A program made the translations under genes and the position numbers. The notes beneath the pieces are model-generated. The model saw only the letters and a list, made by a program, of their open reading frames with translations. It had not been told where the DNA came from and made no database searches. Shown here in pieces: positions 9,054 through 18,372 of a stretch of 64,000 nt of DNA. The DNA is from Serpentinicella alkaliphila (GTDB lineage Bacteria > Bacillota > Clostridia > Peptostreptococcales > Natronincolaceae), in NCBI RefSeq assembly GCF_018141405.1, contig NZ_CP058648.1:2630502-2694501 (forward strand). The letters are read 5' to 3'. How positions within the stretch are numbered: the first letter of the stretch is position 1; every line of letters begins with the position of its first letter.

Positions 9054-9141
9054 AAAATCACTCCCTGCCAAACTAAAGATGTTTTTTTATTTTCCAAAAC
9101 CATATCTTTAATGTGGCCTTTTTATGGAGTTATTATGATGC

Positions 9142-9177
9142 AAAAAAAATAAAAAAGATGTAATAATCATCCTTTTT
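9142..9177 (-). terminator. Terminator after recN
   Basis: AAAAAGGATG and CATCTTTTTT pair on the minus strand with one G-T, followed by ATTTTTTTT. Confidence 0.8.
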
Positions 9178-9193
9178 ATATATCATTAGGGAT

Positions 9194-10873
9194 TTAATTT
9201 TTTTTAGCTTTAGTAATCATTTCTTTGGCATGTTTCAAAGTTAAATCAGTTAATTCCCCACCTAATAATCTTCCAATTTCATTAACTCTTTCCTTGCTGG
9301 TTAATCTAGTTACAGTTGTTTTAGTATTATCTACAACTACATTTTTCTCAATTAAAAAATGTTCATTAGCCATTGAAGCGATTTGAGGCAAATGAGTAAT
9401 ACAAATGATTTGGTGCTTTTCTGCTATCTCTCGAAGCTTTTCGCCAACTATTTGAGCTGTATTACCACTAATACCAGTATCAATTTCATCAAATATTAAA
9501 GTATCTACCTTATCTACATTCGCTAAAATCGTTTTAAATGCTAGCATAATACGAGAAATTTCTCCTCCAGAAGCTACTTTTGTTAAAGACTTTAAAGGCT
9601 CCCCAATATTAGTAGATATTAAAAATTCAACTTTATCTATTCCATATGGTGTATAATCTAGACTTTCTTCAAATCTAATCGTAAATGTCACTCTATTCAT
9701 ATTTAATGTCTTTAAAACATCTTGCAGGCCATTTTCAAAAGATACTGCTATTAATTTCCTTTCCGTACTTAATTTTACTGATATATCTTTCAATTCAATT
9801 TCAAGTTTATTGATCATACCCTCAAGCTTATTTATTCTCACTTCACTGTTAACAAAGTCCTCTAGCTCATTATTAATTTTATTCCTATAATCTATTATCT
9901 CCTTTATTGTATTTCCATACTTTCTTTTTAAATTATTTATTAAGTTTAATCTAGATTCTAAGGATTCAAGTATGGTCGGGTCGTGATCAATTTGTTGTAA
10001 ATAGGCTCTCATTTCCCTTACTACATCATCTATTTTAATCTGAATTTCTTCAATAGTGTTATAGAATCCTTTGAGTACCTCATTAATACTTGAAATATTT
10101 AATAGAGGTTTTAAATTTCTTGAAACCAAATCAATAGCAGGTATATATTGACTTCCATTATATAAGTCATTACAAGCACCTTGTACCACACTAATAATAC
10201 GTTCACTATTGCTTAAAATATTTATCTCTTTTTCTAATTCCTCATCTTCACCTACTTTTAGTTTGCTAGAATCGATTTCATTAATTTGATATTTTAAAAG
10301 TTCTATTTGTCTTTCTCTTTCTTGTATGTTATTACATATTGAGTTCAATTCCTTTTTTGCATCCAAAAAGCTTTTATACTTCTCTTTATATTCCCTTAAT
10401 AGCTTGCTTATTTTATTGCTACCAAAGGCATCTAGCATATGTATATGATTAGTTGAATTCATTAAGGATTGGTGTTCATGCTGCCCGTGAATATCTATTA
10501 AGTATTCTGCAACTAGCTTTAAAAAGGATTGATTAACGATTACTCCATTAATTCTGCTTACGCTTCTTCCATTTACATGGATTTCTCTATTGATAATTAA
10601 AGTATCGTCCTCTAAGTCAATGCCATTATCATTTAAAATATTCAACAGATCTTCCGTATGATTTAAAGAAAAAATTGCTTGGATTCTACATTTATTTGAG
10701 CCTGTTCTGACAAACTCTCTATCCGCCCTATCTCCTACAACCATATTTAAAGCGTCAATTATTATAGATTTACCAGCCCCAGTTTCTCCGGTTAATATAT
10801 TTAGTCCCCTTTGAAATTCAACTTTTAAATTATCTATTAAGGCGAAATTAGTAATTTCCAACTCTAATAACAT
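9194..10873 (-). CDS. recN: DNA repair protein RecN
   Basis: SMC-like ATPase that acts early in double-strand-break repair; 559 residues, normal for the family. Walker A GETGAGKS is near residue 33, long coiled-coil regions fill the middle, and the C-terminal half has signature VASGGEISR, Walker B TLIFDEIDTGISG and the late motif THLPQIASMA. The ATG chosen follows AGGAAGG by eight or nine bases; a GTG three codons earlier is the alternative. It lies four codons or fewer from argR, in the classic argR-recN-spoIVB order. Confidence 0.97.
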   Translation of the reverse strand: MLLELEITNFALIDNLKVEFQRGLNILTGETGAGKSIIIDALNMVVGDRADREFVRTGSNKCRIQAIFSLNHTEDLLNILNDNGIDLEDDTLIINREIHVNGRSVSRINGVIVNQSFLKLVAEYLIDIHGQHEHQSLMNSTNHIHMLDAFGSNKISKLLREYKEKYKSFLDAKKELNSICNNIQERERQIELLKYQINEIDSSKLKVGEDEELEKEINILSNSERIISVVQGACNDLYNGSQYIPAIDLVSRNLKPLLNISSINEVLKGFYNTIEEIQIKIDDVVREMRAYLQQIDHDPTILESLESRLNLINNLKRKYGNTIKEIIDYRNKINNELEDFVNSEVRINKLEGMINKLEIELKDISVKLSTERKLIAVSFENGLQDVLKTLNMNRVTFTIRFEESLDYTPYGIDKVEFLISTNIGEPLKSLTKVASGGEISRIMLAFKTILANVDKVDTLIFDEIDTGISGNTAQIVGEKLREIAEKHQIICITHLPQIASMANEHFLIEKNVVVDNTKTTVTRLTSKERVNEIGRLLGGELTDLTLKHAKEMITKAKKN

Positions 10874-10886
10874 TAATAACACCTTC

Positions 10887-11336
10887 CTATTGAGTTAGTT
10901 TTACAAAAATCTGCTTAATCTCTTCCATTTTAGAAACATCCTTAATTAATACAAATATTGTATCATCCCCTGCTACGGTTCCAAGAACGTCACTTAAATT
11001 TAAAGCATCTATTGCTAGCGCTGCAGCCTGTCCACCACCAGGAATAGTTTTTAAAGCAAGAATATTACCAGCATAATCAATAGAGATAATTACATCTTTA
11101 AAAACCCTAACCATCCTATCTGATAAGGTAAAATTTTGACTATCCAGTGTAGCATATTTATATTTACCTGTTTTGGTTAAAACCTTAATTAATCTTAATT
11201 CCTTAATATCTCTTGAAACTGTAGCTTGTGTAACATTAACTCCACTTTCCTTTAACCTATCCGATAACTCCTCTTGTGTTTCAATTTCATAACGGTCAAT
11301 GATTTCTAAAATCTTAGAATGCCTGGTATACTTCAT
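10887..11336 (-). CDS. argR: Arginine repressor ArgR/AhrC
   Basis: Arginine-responsive transcription factor of 149 residues. The winged helix-turn-helix occupies residues 1-70 (TQATVSRDIKELRLIKV). The C-terminal hexamerisation and arginine-binding domain holds GTVAGDDT, whose Asp pair (124-125) contacts the arginine. AGGAGGT lies directly before the start. The gene stands between tlyA and recN. I see no convincing ARG box in front of it. Confidence 0.96.
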   Translation of the reverse strand: MKYTRHSKILEIIDRYEIETQEELSDRLKESGVNVTQATVSRDIKELRLIKVLTKTGKYKYATLDSQNFTLSDRMVRVFKDVIISIDYAGNILALKTIPGGGQAAALAIDALNLSDVLGTVAGDDTIFVLIKDVSKMEEIKQIFVKLTQ

Positions 11337-11512
11337 AGCTACCTCCTATTTATAAATATATTATTAAATATTTATCCATTTTAACTAATATTTATTATTC
11401 TCCATTAAAATCTAATATCCTTCATAAATGTTTAAAAATCCTTAAGTTTTAGATTATTGAGTATATTTTTTGATATATTTCCTTTTTAATTCATTAGTTG
11501 ACTACAAAATAG

Positions 11513-11537
11513 TTAGACCCCATACAATGGGGTCTAA
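11513..11537 (-). terminator. Hairpin after tlyA
   Basis: A perfect 11-bp stem, TTAGACCCCAT with ATGGGGTCTAA, and a 3-nt loop directly follow the tlyA stop codon. The U-run is weak (CTATTTTG), so it may be a leaky terminator or a 3'-end stabiliser ahead of argR. Confidence 0.65.
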
Positions 11538-12338
11538 TTATAAATTTTCATGAGATTTATTAATAATACTTTCAATATCTATAGTATTTTTACTGCTATT
11601 GTCTAATAAGTTACTTAAATAGAGTAAATATTCAATATTACCCTCTGGTCCTTTGACAGGTGAGAAGGTCAAATCCAGTACTTGAAACCCTATTTCTTCT
11701 GAATAACTAATTATTTCCTTTACTACATCAATATGTACATTTTTATCCTTAACTACACCCTTCTTACCTACTCTATCTTTACCTGCCTCAAATTGCGGTT
11801 TGATTAATGCTACGATATTCCCATCTTCTTTGATCAAAGTTTTAACAACAGGTAAAACTAGCTTTAAAGAGATGAATGAAACATCAATAGAAACAAAATC
11901 TACATAGTCTTGTATGTTCTCAGTAGTTACATAACGTATATTAGTTCTTTCCATAACTACAACTCTGTTATCCTGTCTTAGCTTGTAATCTAATTGTCCA
12001 TAACCAACGTCGATGGCATATACTTTACTAGCACCGTTAATTAGCATACAATCAGTAAAGCCACCAGTAGAAGCCCCTACATCCATACATACTTTATTAT
12101 TTAAGTTTATATTAAATTCATTAATAGCTTTTTCAAGCTTAAGTCCTCCACGACTCACATAGGGAATAGAAGGACCTTTGACAAGAAAGTTAGAGTTAGG
12201 ATCAACCTTTGTACCAGGCTTATCAATCTTTTGCTGATCAACAAAGACTAGCCCAGCCATTATGGCTCCCCTAGCCTTTTCTCTTGTTTCAAAATGCCCC
12301 TTTTCAACAAGTAAAACATCCAATCTATTTTTTTCCAT
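11538..12338 (-). CDS. tlyA: TlyA-family rRNA methyltransferase (FtsJ-like, S4 domain)
   Basis: Putative rRNA 2'-O-methyltransferase or hemolysin-A family protein of 266 residues (YqxC in B. subtilis). The N-terminal S4 RNA-binding domain spans about residues 4-62 (RLDVLLVEKGHFETREKA). The Rossmann methyltransferase domain follows with motif I MDVGASTGGFTDCML, then VDFVSIDVSF, and LIKPQFEAG with a catalytic-type Lys. In the TlyA family the target is 16S and/or 23S rRNA; this copy has not been tested. It lies 15 nt after dxs in the isoprenoid-recN cluster. Confidence 0.92.
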   Translation of the reverse strand: MEKNRLDVLLVEKGHFETREKARGAIMAGLVFVDQQKIDKPGTKVDPNSNFLVKGPSIPYVSRGGLKLEKAINEFNINLNNKVCMDVGASTGGFTDCMLINGASKVYAIDVGYGQLDYKLRQDNRVVVMERTNIRYVTTENIQDYVDFVSIDVSFISLKLVLPVVKTLIKEDGNIVALIKPQFEAGKDRVGKKGVVKDKNVHIDVVKEIISYSEEIGFQVLDLTFSPVKGPEGNIEYLLYLSNLLDNSSKNTIDIESIINKSHENL

Positions 12339-12353
12339 TTCTACACTTCCTGT

Positions 12354-14261
12354 CTATCTGTTAAATACAATTTTATTTATTATATTTGAATCAAAGTCCT
12401 TTGAAATTATCGTAACAATATCATCAACAGTTAACCCATAAACATCATATAGTAAATTTACATCTCCATGTTCGATAAATTTATCTGGAAAAGCGAAAAC
12501 ATTTACTTCTTTAAATATATTGTGCTCATTTAATAAGGAACATATTTGAGAGCCAAAACCACCATATTTATAATTATCTTCTATAGTATATACTTTTTTA
12601 CATTTTATTGCATTTTCCAAAATTAAATTACTATCTAAAGGCTTCAAAAACCTAGGATTTATTAATGTTACATTAATGTTTTCACGTTTAAGCCTTTCGC
12701 ATACTTGTAAAGCTAACTCGTTCATATGGCCAACAGCAATAATTAAAGCATCCTTACCAGTATTATATAGAATTTCACCCTTTTTGCTTTCTATAGACAC
12801 TTTTGGAAATTCTGAGCTTAAACTATGAACGTTACCCCTAGGATACCTTATTGCAACTGGACCATTTAAATTAACTGCAAAATCCATCATTTCTCTAAGT
12901 TCATTACCATCTTTTGGAGCCAAAATTGTTAAATTAGGTATTGGATATAACATTGAGATATCCATTATACCATGGTGAGTTTCGCCATCATTACCTACAA
13001 TACCTGCACGGTCAATTAAAAATGTTACAGGTAGGGATTGTAAGCAAACATCGTTTATTACCTGACCCATTGCTCTAGATAAAAATGTAGAATAAACTGC
13101 AAAGAATGGCTTATATCCAGCTACTGCTAAACCTGCAGCAAAGGTAACCGCATGTTGCTCTGCAATTCCTACATCGAAGAATCTATTAGGGAATGCTTTA
13201 GAAAATGGTACTAATCCTGTACCTGAAGGCATTGCTGCAGTAATCGCTACAATCTTTTCATTATTTTCAGCATGCTCTACTAATAGATTACCAACTAATT
13301 CTGAGTAACTTAGATTTTTATTAGTAGACAGTAATTCACCCGTATTTATGTTAAAGGGTCCAATACCATGAAATTTTTCCGGGGCATTTTCGGCTACAGC
13401 ATAGCCTTTGCCTTTTTTAGTGACTACATGAAGTAAAATTGGTCCGGATATATTTTTAGTGCTTTCTAGAACTTTACATAGCTCAGCATAATTATGGCCA
13501 TCAATTGGACCTAAGTATGTAAAGCCCAATTCTTCAAATAGAACTCCAGGAACAAAAAAGTATTTTATACAATCCTTTGCTTTTTCAGCAGTTTTGTATA
13601 CACTCTTTCCAATTGCTGGTATGTTTACTATAAGGTTTTCCATATCGCCCTTAAATTTATAATATAAAGGTGTTGTTCTAATTTTATTCAAATAATTAGA
13701 TACTCCACCAACATTTTCAGATATTGACATTTCGTTATCGTTTAAAATTATCGTAATATTTTTATTGCTTTGACCCGCATGATTAAGTGCTTCAAAGGCC
13801 ATACCACCAGTTAATGCTCCATCCCCTATTACAGCAACAACTGAATGCTTTTCTTTATTTAAATCCCGGGCACATGCCATTCCTAAGGCAGCTGAAATAG
13901 ATGTACTACTGTGACCTGTATCAAAATGATCATGGTCACTTTCTAATCTTTTAGGAAAGCCGCTAAGCCCCTTATATTGCCTAAGTGTATGAAAATCATC
14001 TTTCCTTCCGGTTAATATCTTATGTATATAGCTTTGATGGCCTACGTCCCATATAATTTTATCCTTTGGGCTATCGAAGATAGTATGAAGTGCTAAGGTT
14101 AGCTCAACTACACCTAGGTTCGATGCTAAATGTCCACCAGTTTTTGATACATTTGCTATTAGAAAATTTCTTAACTCTTCAGCTAATATATTAATTTGAT
14201 GTTTTTTAATTTTTCTAAAATCTCCAATGCTTTTAATCTGATCTAACAGGGAGTTCAACAT
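12354..14261 (-). CDS. dxs: 1-deoxy-D-xylulose-5-phosphate synthase
   Basis: Thiamine-diphosphate enzyme that condenses pyruvate and glyceraldehyde-3-phosphate, the first step of the MEP isoprenoid pathway. It is about 635 residues. The ThDP motif is AVIGDGALTGGMAFEALNHA, the N-terminal half has GHQSYIHKILTGR, and the transketolase-type pyrimidine-binding region has DVGIAEQHAVTFAAGLA. I use the second start (ATG); a GTG two codons upstream overlaps the oapA stop as GTGA and is equally possible, so translation is coupled. The gene follows OLE RNA and oapA. ispA, of the same pathway, is just upstream of the RNA. Confidence 0.96.
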   Translation of the reverse strand: MLNSLLDQIKSIGDFRKIKKHQINILAEELRNFLIANVSKTGGHLASNLGVVELTLALHTIFDSPKDKIIWDVGHQSYIHKILTGRKDDFHTLRQYKGLSGFPKRLESDHDHFDTGHSSTSISAALGMACARDLNKEKHSVVAVIGDGALTGGMAFEALNHAGQSNKNITIILNDNEMSISENVGGVSNYLNKIRTTPLYYKFKGDMENLIVNIPAIGKSVYKTAEKAKDCIKYFFVPGVLFEELGFTYLGPIDGHNYAELCKVLESTKNISGPILLHVVTKKGKGYAVAENAPEKFHGIGPFNINTGELLSTNKNLSYSELVGNLLVEHAENNEKIVAITAAMPSGTGLVPFSKAFPNRFFDVGIAEQHAVTFAAGLAVAGYKPFFAVYSTFLSRAMGQVINDVCLQSLPVTFLIDRAGIVGNDGETHHGIMDISMLYPIPNLTILAPKDGNELREMMDFAVNLNGPVAIRYPRGNVHSLSSEFPKVSIESKKGEILYNTGKDALIIAVGHMNELALQVCERLKRENINVTLINPRFLKPLDSNLILENAIKCKKVYTIEDNYKYGGFGSQICSLLNEHNIFKEVNVFAFPDKFIEHGDVNLLYDVYGLTVDDIVTIISKDFDSNIINKIVFNR

Positions 14262-14263
14262 TA

Positions 14264-14896
14264 TCACTCTTTTCTTTTTTTAGATCTATCATTTAAAACA
14301 GATACCCCTATCTTCTTATCTACAAAATTAAGCACCTTTGCGGTGTTAAATACAATTACATGTGAATTATTAATAGAAATGCTTTTACCAATTGCTTTGC
14401 CTCCAACAGTTAAGGAAGCTATTATTGCAGTTATTACTATGGTCAGAGCAGCCCTGTTTACTTCCTGTGGGCTTAAAAGTGCGATCTGTAAAATAATACT
14501 GGCCCCTGCAAAGCCACTAACTATACCACAAATATCCCCTACCACATCATTACAAAAATTAGATACTGAGCTTGCATTCTTCAGAAGTATTATTCCGCAT
14601 TTAGCTCCATCTACTCTATTAGAAGCCATGGCATGAAAGGGTTTAACAGATGCTACTGTAACAGCAATTCCAATCATATCACTAAAAACCCCAATTAATA
14701 TTATTACAATTAGTATAGTAAATGAAAGGATAATTGGTACATTAAATAAAACTATTTCTGCAACTACACTAAACAGTATAGTTAATATAAATGTCCAAAC
14801 AGTTACAATGACTACCCACTTAATGTTATATTTTTTCCATAAACCTTGTGAATTATTATTTTTACATTCTTTATTATTTTTTACATTTTTGGACAA
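14264..14896 (-). CDS. oapA: OLE-associated membrane protein OapA
   Basis: Integral membrane protein of 210 residues with about four membrane segments (roughly residues 29-50, 52-76, 118-142, 147-167) and Lys-rich ends. I identify it as OapA, the DUF21-like partner of OLE RNA, because it begins directly after an OLE-like RNA and lies before dxs, the arrangement known from extremophilic Firmicutes. The conserved-looking core is VKPFHAMASNRVDGAKCG followed by SNFCNDVVGDICGI. Translation starts at TTG six bases after GGAGGG. In the studied family OapA binds OLE RNA and brings it to the membrane; that role is inferred here. By sequence alone I would only call it a small membrane protein. Confidence 0.85.
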   Translation of the reverse strand: MSKNVKNNKECKNNNSQGLWKKYNIKWVVIVTVWTFILTILFSVVAEIVLFNVPIILSFTILIVIILIGVFSDMIGIAVTVASVKPFHAMASNRVDGAKCGIILLKNASSVSNFCNDVVGDICGIVSGFAGASIILQIALLSPQEVNRAALTIVITAIIASLTVGGKAIGKSISINNSHVIVFNTAKVLNFVDKKIGVSVLNDRSKKRKE

Positions 14897-14928
14897 ATAT
14901 ATCCCTCCGAGGAATTGGTCGTTCTAAA

Positions 14929-14968
14929 TAAAATAATAAGCTGATAGCCAACGCCATCAGCTTATTGC
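14929..14968 (-). terminator. 3' hairpin of the OLE RNA
   Basis: AATAAGCTGATGGC and GCTATCAGCTTATT form a 14-bp stem with one G-T pair, followed by ATTTTATTT on the minus strand. It marks the likely 3' end of the OLE RNA. Partial read-through would feed the oapA-dxs genes, which begin about 30 nt later. Confidence 0.8.
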
Positions 14969-15529
14969 AGGGTAATATGTTAAGTAAATCTTACGGCTTA
15001 GGTCTAGTTGGTTTTCCCAGATTAGTACTGCCTGTCGCCATAACAGCGGTTTCCCTTTAAACCAATCTCTGCCATGTCACCATAGGCAGGACTAGATTGC
15101 CACTTAGTCCGTACTGTAATCCCTAACATATCTCAAAAGAACAGTCTAGGAGTTTTCCTCAACAACTTCTCTAACTCTTAGCCTCTTTTGCAGAATTGAT
15201 TTCAAATAGCGATAATCCTAAATATCGGCGCCTGATATTATAGAACCTGATCTATTCATCTGCCAATCCCACTCAAGGCAGGCTACATTACGTACCTGTA
15301 TATACGTAGGTTTCACCATCATTTAGAAATCTGGCCTCCACGGAGCGAGGGTCATCGCCTGCATGCCTTTGCAGATCGCCCCCATCTCCTTACTCCCAGA
15401 AATAACCCACGACTGGGCGTCGCAAGCCAAAACCAGGAACTTCATCGATATGCCCTTTGGCGGATTTTTAGCCCCGCCCTCAAAGTTAGACAAGTTGACT
15501 AGAATACTGTACCACTGCATTTTAGTCTA
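14935..15529 (-). ncRNA. ole: OLE RNA (ornate large extremophilic RNA)
   Basis: About 590 nt without an acceptable gene, placed between the ispA-side genes and oapA, exactly where OLE RNAs of roughly 600 nt are found. It has its own near-consensus promoter at the 5' end and a strong hairpin at the 3' end. The minus-strand sequence is much more GC-rich than the genome between about 15320 and 15480. It contains many local helices, for example GGCGG pairing with CCGCC around 15463-15482. OLE RNA forms a membrane ribonucleoprotein with OapA and is linked to stress responses in studied relatives. Identification rests on length, position, partner gene and structure; I did not align a covariance model. 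A 65-codon frame inside it is discounted. Confidence 0.9.
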
Positions 15530-15535
15530 AAAAAC

Positions 15536-15564
15536 ATTATAGCATAGTATAAACGGAATATCAA
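15536..15564 (-). promoter_or_regulatory. Sigma-A promoter of the OLE RNA
   Basis: On the minus strand TTGATA (15564-15559) is followed after 17 nt by perfect TATAAT (15541-15536). The predicted start near 15529 is the 5' end of the OLE RNA. The -35 element overlaps the stop codon of the upstream divergent-PAP2 gene. Confidence 0.85.
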
Positions 15565-16019
15565 ATTAAAATTTTAGCAACAACTATACCCAGTATAGCC
15601 CCTGCAAACACTTCAAATGGCGTATGTCCAATTAACTCTTTAAGACGGTTTTCACTTTGTTTAACCAGTCCTTTATTTTTTTTAGTTTGTAAATCCTCTA
15701 TCATCTTGTTTAATATAACTGCCTGTTTACCAACAGCATTTCTTACTCCCGCCGCGTCATACATTACAACTAATGAAAAACAAAGAGATAGGGCAAATAA
15801 TCCAGAATCAAATCCATGGGTAAGCCCTATAGCAGTTGTTAGTGCTGTTACTAAGGCTGAATGAGAGCTTGGCATTCCACCAGAGCCTACAAACCTCGAA
15901 AAATTAATCCTTTTATCAATAATTAAAGTATGAATTACCTTCAAAGTTTGGGCAATAAACCATGCAAGAACTGCAGCCCAAAATATTTTATTATTACTTA
16001 GGGAATCTATAAAATTCAC
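15561..16019 (-). CDS. Divergent PAP2 (DUF212/YuiD) family membrane protein
   Basis: Small membrane protein of 152 residues from the divergent PAP2 family, distantly related to acid phosphatase/vanadium peroxidase membrane enzymes. The motif GSGGMPSSHSALVTAL (about residues 46-61) matches the core PSSHS phosphatase motif. The later GHTPFEVFAGAILG holds the His-containing second motif. Four or five membrane segments are predicted. A lipid- or polyprenyl-phosphatase role fits the neighbouring isoprenoid genes ispA and dxs but is unproven. It is 14 nt after ispA. Confidence 0.88.
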   Translation of the reverse strand: MNFIDSLSNNKIFWAAVLAWFIAQTLKVIHTLIIDKRINFSRFVGSGGMPSSHSALVTALTTAIGLTHGFDSGLFALSLCFSLVVMYDAAGVRNAVGKQAVILNKMIEDLQTKKNKGLVKQSENRLKELIGHTPFEVFAGAILGIVVAKILI

Positions 16020-16033
16020 AGTTATCCTCCTAA

Positions 16034-16921
16034 TTAATATTCTCTGTCAACTAAATAATTACATAGCTCTTTTAAAAAGATTGCTTTTTCACCGTATTTA
16101 TTTAATGTGTCATAAATACTATTAGTTAATTCCTTAACTTTATTTATGGAAAAATCTAATCCATACATAGATGGATATGTAGATTTATTTTTTTCCTGGT
16201 CACTACCAACATCTTTTCCTAATTTACTTTGGTCTCCAATAATATCTAAGATATCATCCTGAATTTGAAAGGCAAGACCTAGGTTTTTACCGATTAATTC
16301 CATGTTATTAATGTCTTCCTTATTACCATTACCAATTATTGCACCAATCTTCAAGCTTGCAATAATTAATGCGGCAGTTTTTTTTAAATGAATATAGTTT
16401 AAAGTTTCAGCAGAAACCTTTACGTTTTCACTTTGTAAATCTACAGTTTGACCACCTATCATTCCTTGAATTCCGGCCGCCTTCGCTATTTCATAAATAC
16501 TCCTTACATATGGCTCCATCTGCGGCTGAGTTAATGCATGTCCTAGCATTAATTCAAAAGAATGATTTAACAGTCCATCTCCCGCTAAAACAGCTATTCC
16601 TTCTCCAAAAACCTTATGATTAGTTAATTTACCTCTTCTATAATCATCATTATCCATTGCTGGTAAGTCATCATGAATTAATGAATATGTATGTATCATT
16701 TCTAAACCACAGGCATAGGGTAGTATATTATTTAAATCATTAGCAAACAATTGATAGGAAGCTAAGGCCAATACTGGTCTTAATCTTTTTCCCCCAGCGA
16801 AGAGGCTATATTTCATAGAATCAATTAGAATGTAATTTTCTTCCTTCTCCATATTCATTACTTGGTCTAAATGTTTATTAATTAATTCCATATATTGTGT
16901 AAGCTCATTTTTCCACGACAT
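16034..16921 (-). CDS. ispA: Farnesyl/geranyl diphosphate synthase
   Basis: Short-chain all-trans polyprenyl diphosphate synthase of 295 residues that elongates DMAPP with IPP. The first Asp-rich motif is DDLPAMDNDDYRRG and the second is DDILD; the KRLRP motif (GGKRLRPVLALA) binds IPP. Chain length cannot be told with certainty; position and size fit the bacterial farnesyl enzyme. It is 4 nt downstream of xseB in the order xseA-xseB-ispA found in many bacteria. Confidence 0.95.
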   Translation of the reverse strand: MSWKNELTQYMELINKHLDQVMNMEKEENYILIDSMKYSLFAGGKRLRPVLALASYQLFANDLNNILPYACGLEMIHTYSLIHDDLPAMDNDDYRRGKLTNHKVFGEGIAVLAGDGLLNHSFELMLGHALTQPQMEPYVRSIYEIAKAAGIQGMIGGQTVDLQSENVKVSAETLNYIHLKKTAALIIASLKIGAIIGNGNKEDINNMELIGKNLGLAFQIQDDILDIIGDQSKLGKDVGSDQEKNKSTYPSMYGLDFSINKVKELTNSIYDTLNKYGEKAIFLKELCNYLVDREY

Positions 16922-16925
16922 AAGA

Positions 16926-17159
16926 TTAGACCTCCGTATTGTCTAACATAAATGATTTTTCTTCATAGCCCTTATTGGTTTCAATCACTAAGCTAATCTT
17001 TTCTTCTACCTCTGTTAGCTTCCCATTACAAAATCTATAGAGTTCAATGCCCTCCTGAAATAATTTCAGTGAATCATCTAGAGTAACATCCTTTCCTTCT
17101 AACAATTCAATTACTTCCTCTAATCTCTTTACTGCCTCTTCATAGCTTTTTTGATTCAC
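16926..17159 (-). CDS. xseB: Exodeoxyribonuclease VII small subunit
   Basis: 77-residue helical subunit of ExoVII, which degrades single-stranded DNA from both ends. The family pattern is visible: YEEAVKRLEEVIELLEGKDV, then LDDSLKLFQEGIELYRFCNGKL. It starts at GTG eight bases after GAGGGG and overlaps the end of xseA by 20 nt, so translation is coupled. Confidence 0.95.
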   Translation of the reverse strand: MNQKSYEEAVKRLEEVIELLEGKDVTLDDSLKLFQEGIELYRFCNGKLTEVEEKISLVIETNKGYEEKSFMLDNTEV

Positions 17160-18372
17160 TATATATCCCCTCTTCCTTTACCTCTACAACTTTACATAGG
17201 GCTTGTCCGTCTAAATAATGTATATTAATTGTGTCATTTACTTTAACTGAGTCTATCCCTTTAATTATTTCATTGTTTTCCGTACAGGTAATACTGTATC
17301 CCCTTGACAAAATTGATAAAGGACTTAAGCTGTTTAATTGTTCTGCTTTATACTTGAGATTATTTTTCGCCATATCTACCCTAGTAGAAATTATTTTTAT
17401 TAACTCTCTATGAATTCTATCTAAATGCTGCTTTTCGTTATAGATTCTATTTAACGGATATTTTAAGTAATAGTTATTCCTTAAATATTTTAGCTTTCTT
17501 CTCGACTCATCAACCTTTTTATTTAAAGAATTATGTAGTCTTTTATTTAAAATATTTATATAATTTTTACAATCATAAAAGTTAGGTAGTACAAGTTCTG
17601 CTGCGGTTGAAGGAGTATTTGCCCTAACGTCTGCTACAAAATCTGAAATAGTAAAATCTGTTTCATGTCCTACAGCTGATATTATTGGTATATTACTATT
17701 GTAAATAGATCTGGCAACGATCTCCTCGTTAAACGCCCAAAGCTCCTCGAGAGAACCTCCGCCTCTAGCAAGTATAATTACTTCTACATTATTAGATCTA
17801 TTAAAGTGTTCAATAGCTTTACTTATGGATGCTGGTGCTTCGGGACCTTGAACTAAAGAAGGATATATTAAAAGATGAACATAAGGATACCTTCTTTTTA
17901 TTACAGTAATTATATCTTTTATAACTGCACCTGTTGTAGAAGTTACGATTCCAATTTTTTTTGGAAGTTTAGGTAAGGGTTTTTTATTAGCAGGGTCAAA
18001 TAACCCTTCTTTTTCTAGCTTGCGTTTTAGCTCTTCAAAGGCCAAATGTAAATTCCCTAAACCTACTTCATCAATTTGAGATGCATAAAGTTGATATTGT
18101 CCATCTCTCTCATAAACTGAAATATAGCCACTTACAACTACTTTCATACCATTGCTTAGAGGCATTTTAAGCTTCTCACTATTTCCTTTAAACATTATAC
18201 AATTTATTTTTGTATTCTTATCCTTCAGTGTAAAATATATATGCCCACTGCCATGCTCTTTTACATTAGAAAGCTCCCCTTCTACCTTTAAGTTATATAG
18301 TATAGGATCACTTGATAGTATTCTTTTAATATAATCAGTTACCTGGGTTACTGTTAAGGTTTTTATACGCAT
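17140..18372 (-). CDS. xseA: Exodeoxyribonuclease VII large subunit
   Basis: Catalytic subunit of ExoVII, 410 residues. The N-terminal OB-fold covers roughly residues 5-95 (VEGELSNVKEHGSGHIYFTL). The nuclease core carries GIVTSTTGAVIKDI, RGGGSLEELWAFNEE and SAVGHETDFTISDFVAD. A coiled-coil C-terminus completes it. It is slightly shorter than the 440-450 residues common elsewhere but has all conserved blocks. Its ATG overlaps the end of folD by 10 nt. Confidence 0.96.
   Translation of the reverse strand: MRIKTLTVTQVTDYIKRILSSDPILYNLKVEGELSNVKEHGSGHIYFTLKDKNTKINCIMFKGNSEKLKMPLSNGMKVVVSGYISVYERDGQYQLYASQIDEVGLGNLHLAFEELKRKLEKEGLFDPANKKPLPKLPKKIGIVTSTTGAVIKDIITVIKRRYPYVHLLIYPSLVQGPEAPASISKAIEHFNRSNNVEVIILARGGGSLEELWAFNEEIVARSIYNSNIPIISAVGHETDFTISDFVADVRANTPSTAAELVLPNFYDCKNYINILNKRLHNSLNKKVDESRRKLKYLRNNYYLKYPLNRIYNEKQHLDRIHRELIKIISTRVDMAKNNLKYKAEQLNSLSPLSILSRGYSITCTENNEIIKGIDSVKVNDTINIHYLDGQALCKVVEVKEEGIYSESKKL

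Noticed and set aside
15323-15520. 65-codon minus-strand frame in the OLE region
   Set aside because: It lies wholly in the structured RNA, has no ribosome-binding site and its composition reflects the GC-rich RNA.
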